From Astropecten irregularis (Eukaryota > Echinodermata > Asteroidea > Paxillosida > Astropectinidae), in contig OZ020253.1 in NCBI GenBank assembly GCA_963971285.1, positions 1,488,001 through 1,552,000 of the forward strand: a stretch of 64,000 bases of DNA, written 5' to 3'. The notes beneath the pieces are model-generated. The model had not been told where the DNA came from, searched no databases, and was given only the letters and a program-made list of their open reading frames with translations. This document shows, piece after piece, positions 62,112-64,000 of this stretch. How positions within the stretch are numbered: position 1 is the stretch's first letter; the number at the start of each line of letters is the position of its first letter. A program made the position numbers and the translations under genes.

Positions 62112-62321
62112 CGAATATGGTGCAAGTGCCATATCACCAAATTAAATCATCACTGACAACAGGTCTGACTGTGTGCACAACCTGTACATGATGAAAGACA
62201 CCAGGAGGGCGTTTACCGCTAACGTCACTTGCACAAACCTGCCTGAGATGACCGTCGTAGGTCTCAGGATAAAGACGAGGATGGTAGAGTAGAGGACCAG
62301 GAGCAAGACGGGTGTTAATTG

Positions 62322-62570
62322 TCAGGGCAGGGCCAGGTCCACCTCCCGGCTGTTGCTGACCGATATCCAGCGATTCATGATCCACTTGTTGCCCTTCGTG
62401 ACCGGGCAGCCCCCATGCCAGGTCAAAGGGTCGATGTCTCCCAGCCAGCCCGTGGTCTCGTTGACGAAGTGGTTGTACCAGATGACGGCCTTCCCTTGCT
62501 CTGGTCGGACCTTGAGGTTGGACTCGTTGCAGCGGGCGTTGAGGTCCATCTTGCCGGTCTGACGGAATGC
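62322..62570 (-). CDS. P4HTM: P4HTM last coding exon (transmembrane prolyl 4-hydroxylase, C-terminal part of catalytic domain)
   Basis: P4HTM is an ER-membrane 2-oxoglutarate/Fe(II) dioxygenase linked to HIF hydroxylation (family knowledge). This exon reads LNARCNESNLKVRPEQGKAV, then IWYNHF, GWLGDIDPLTWHGGCPVT, KGNKWIMNRWISV, ending DLALP before TGA. His in WHGG is the distal iron ligand and Lys in NKW fits the 2-oxoglutarate binder. Minus-strand acceptor ...TATAG, phase 0. The C-terminus is shorter than that of human P4HTM. The three exons seen (62322-62570, 63176-63266, 63576-63743) give about 168 codons; the N-terminal part lies right of the window. Confidence 0.93.
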   Translation of the reverse strand, partial: AFRQTGKMDLNARCNESNLKVRPEQGKAVIWYNHFVNETTGWLGDIDPLTWHGGCPVTKGNKWIMNRWISVSNSREVDLALP

Positions 62571-63175
62571 CTATACACCAAGAAATCAGGTACGAAGAAA
62601 CTCATTCTTAAATTGCCTTTTGAATGTTGTCCTTCAAATTGCTGATCACCGAACTGCTATTAAAGTAACCCTTACATTAGCTTCTTATAACAATAATTAC
62701 ACAACACTTATACACAGCACCAGTATCTGGTGTGCCACTCAAAATTATGCACAATTTTATTATTATCCTTTGAAATTGGGCCAATGCATTCCTGAAACCA
62801 TCTCAAGAGTCCCTTGGGAGTATATAGCACCGGCTGCTGTAAGACACACGAGGGCTATTCAAACCAAAAATCCCTCACAGGTACCCATTTACTCTGGGTG
62901 AAGAGGAGCAATATGTGACAAAGCGTCTTGCCCAAGGAAGCAAGCACCACTAGCCCATGGCTGGATTTGAACCCACAATCTGTAGACTAACCACAAGATC
63001 TTGATTATGACACAACCAGACCACTAGGCCACAGCACTCCTAATAAATCATGCATCAATCTATTTGTATCACAGAGACTACTATCCATGGCCTACACCAG
63101 AGCTAAACAGGTGTCTAATTGAATGATGGTAATTAATTAATGGAAGGGTACTCTCTTTTTAATTAATCCACTTAC
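62571..63175 (-). other. P4HTM intron
   Basis: 605 bp, donor GTAAG, acceptor TATAG, on the minus strand. Mostly occupied by the SINE at 62780-63040. Confidence 0.85.
62780..63040 (-). mobile_element. tRNA-derived SINE, second type
   Basis: Minus strand starts GGAGTGCTGTGGCCTAGTGG (A-box TGGCCTAGTGG), carries the B-box GGTTCAAATCC, then GGGCAAGACGCTTTGTCACA, GCTCCTCTTCACCC, TGGGTACCTGTGAGGGA and a tail to CTTGAGATGGTTTCAGGAAT. Both Pol III promoter boxes look intact. Unrelated to the SINE at 7431. Confidence 0.8.
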
Positions 63176-63266
63176 ATGAGTGCTGTAAGTGTCGTTGTTG
63201 GCAACAGGAAACGCAGTCTCACCACCACCTTCTACGTCATTCAAGTAGACCATGATCGTCATGTAC
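63176..63266 (-). CDS. P4HTM: P4HTM internal exon
   Basis: 91 bp. After one base completing Arg it encodes [20 protein letters not shown], then [10 protein letters not shown]. The YMT-YLN-GGGET-FPVA block is the central strand of the dioxygenase fold in this family. Donor GTAAG, acceptor GACACAG. Confidence 0.93.
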
Positions 63267-63575
63267 CTGTGTCATCAATAAAAACAGTTCCACTTAACCC
63301 AGAGAGCAATGTCTTAAATCTTGTTGTAGGTTTTGACCTGTGTCTCTAAGCGATGCACTTTACCTCAATTAACCATCTTGTTCCTGTGGTATTCCGAACA
63401 CTAGATGGATACCAAGGTATCGATGAGAAGTTTGACTTGACCTGTACTGAAATTGTATTGATAAGGGTTTGCAGCAAATAAACCAACAAATGTGATGCCA
63501 TAATCACAGAAGGGGGAGGGGCCCATGTCCCCACCCCACCCCTCCCTCCAATGGCTACACCACTACTGCACTTGC
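63267..63575 (-). other. P4HTM intron with GC donor
   Basis: 309 bp. The minus-strand donor is GCAAGT (exon ...ATATGCAG), acceptor ACACAG. No GT donor fits: using this GC site restores a Cys-Arg-Tyr join, which matches P4HTM. No other feature inside. Confidence 0.85.
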
Positions 63576-63743
63576 CTGCATATCCGACAGTTCTTGCTAT
63601 CCGTCAGATGACAGCACTTTGTGTCGTCAATGACACTCGAGTCGTGGTGGGCGTTGTAATGGCCGTCCTTCCCATAATGCACCACTTGGAAATAGCTGAA
63701 CTTGTCGATGAGGGCTTGGGGTAGCTGGGTCAGCTTCAAAATT
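63576..63743 (-). CDS. P4HTM: P4HTM internal exon with HxD iron motif
   Basis: 168 bp. Encodes ILKLTQLPQALIDKFSYFQV, then VHYGKDGHYNAHHDSS and a Cys-rich end, CCHLTDSKNCRICR. HHD in NAHHDSS is the HxD iron-binding pair expected for a 2OG dioxygenase (human P4HTM has HVD there). Acceptor CCTAAAG after a pyrimidine tract. Begins with one base of a split codon from an exon outside the window. Confidence 0.93.
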
Positions 63744-63790
63744 CTTTAGGCGGGGAAAAAAGACAATGTTATGAGATGTACTTGATTCTG

Positions 63791-64000
63791 GCTTATCCAC
63801 CGATTTCCAAATTTGGTTCATCCACCAATTTCCAAATTTGCCTCATCCACCTATTGCTAAATATGCCTCATCCACCCATTTTTAAATTTGGCTCATCCCC
63901 CCATTTTAAAATTTGGCTCATCCACCCCATTTTCAAATTTGGCTCATCCACCCATTTCCAAATTTGGCTCATTCACCCATTTTCAAATTTGACTCATCCA
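63791..64000. repeat. 25 bp minisatellite, at least 8 units
   Basis: Direct units resembling GGCTCATCCACCCATTTCCA plus AATTT, with substitutions and one 26 bp unit. It starts about 50 bp upstream of the P4HTM exon, so it lies in an intron, and runs off the window. Confidence 0.9.

Larger units (their letters stand above)
51523..62321. other. Region between TIKI and P4HTM
   Basis: AT-rich. The leftmost part may be alternative TIKI 3' UTR and the rightmost part P4HTM 3' UTR. Repeats are listed separately. 51.9-52.7, 53.3-54.2, 56.0-58.3 and 60.4-61.3 kb contain no recognisable gene. One splice-flanked short frame at 59504-59579 is noted. Confidence 0.6.

Noticed and set aside
62965-63040. Functional tRNA gene on the minus strand
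   Set aside because: The boxes are good, but the anticodon arm region is too long and unpaired, and it continues into a SINE body.

Overview
This window is animal (metazoan) nuclear DNA. Its genes are split by GT-AG introns, have signal-peptide and membrane-anchor exons, and lie in AT-rich DNA packed with short non-autonomous transposons, tRNA-derived SINEs and satellites. The two recognisable proteins are a TIKI-type TraB metalloprotease and a transmembrane prolyl 4-hydroxylase. Together with the repeat style they suggest a deuterostome marine invertebrate, most likely an echinoderm. That placement is an inference.

Layout. At 3031-3128 (+) is the last coding exon of an RGG-rich, RNA-binding-type protein; 1-3030 is its last intron. 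About 4.6-13.4 kb is intergenic, with transposon copies and a short array of about 180 bp units. The main gene, TIKI, runs on the + strand from about 13.7 to 51.2 kb in six coding exons: 13732-13866, 14506-15060, 27954-28275, 44651-44741, 47393-47668 and 51013-51220. The splice phases agree throughout and give about 528 residues. Its two large introns (12.9 and 16.4 kb) hold most of the repeats. From 51.5 to 62.3 kb is a gene-poor stretch with more repeats and one unassigned exon-like ORF. At the right edge the C-terminal three coding exons of P4HTM lie on the - strand (62322-63743), so TIKI and P4HTM converge tail to tail. No operon or pathway link between the genes is suggested.

Repeats explain most of the non-coding sequence. 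I give the families working letters: A/B (about 350 bp, ends resembling AAGGTAGTATCATACTTTGG), C, C2 and D (ends resembling CCAGGGGCCAATTTC), E and I (hammerhead-ribozyme-like modules), F (terminal repeats made of GGCTCN hexamers), J, K, L and M (short hairpin elements) and two tRNA-derived SINE types. Several are nested, which gives relative ages. No intact transposase or reverse transcriptase gene was seen.

The most unusual items are the hammerhead-like layouts in families E and I, the F elements whose inverted ends are expanding hexamer arrays, the shared interiors with different ends in families A and B, and a GC-AG intron in P4HTM supported by the reading frame.
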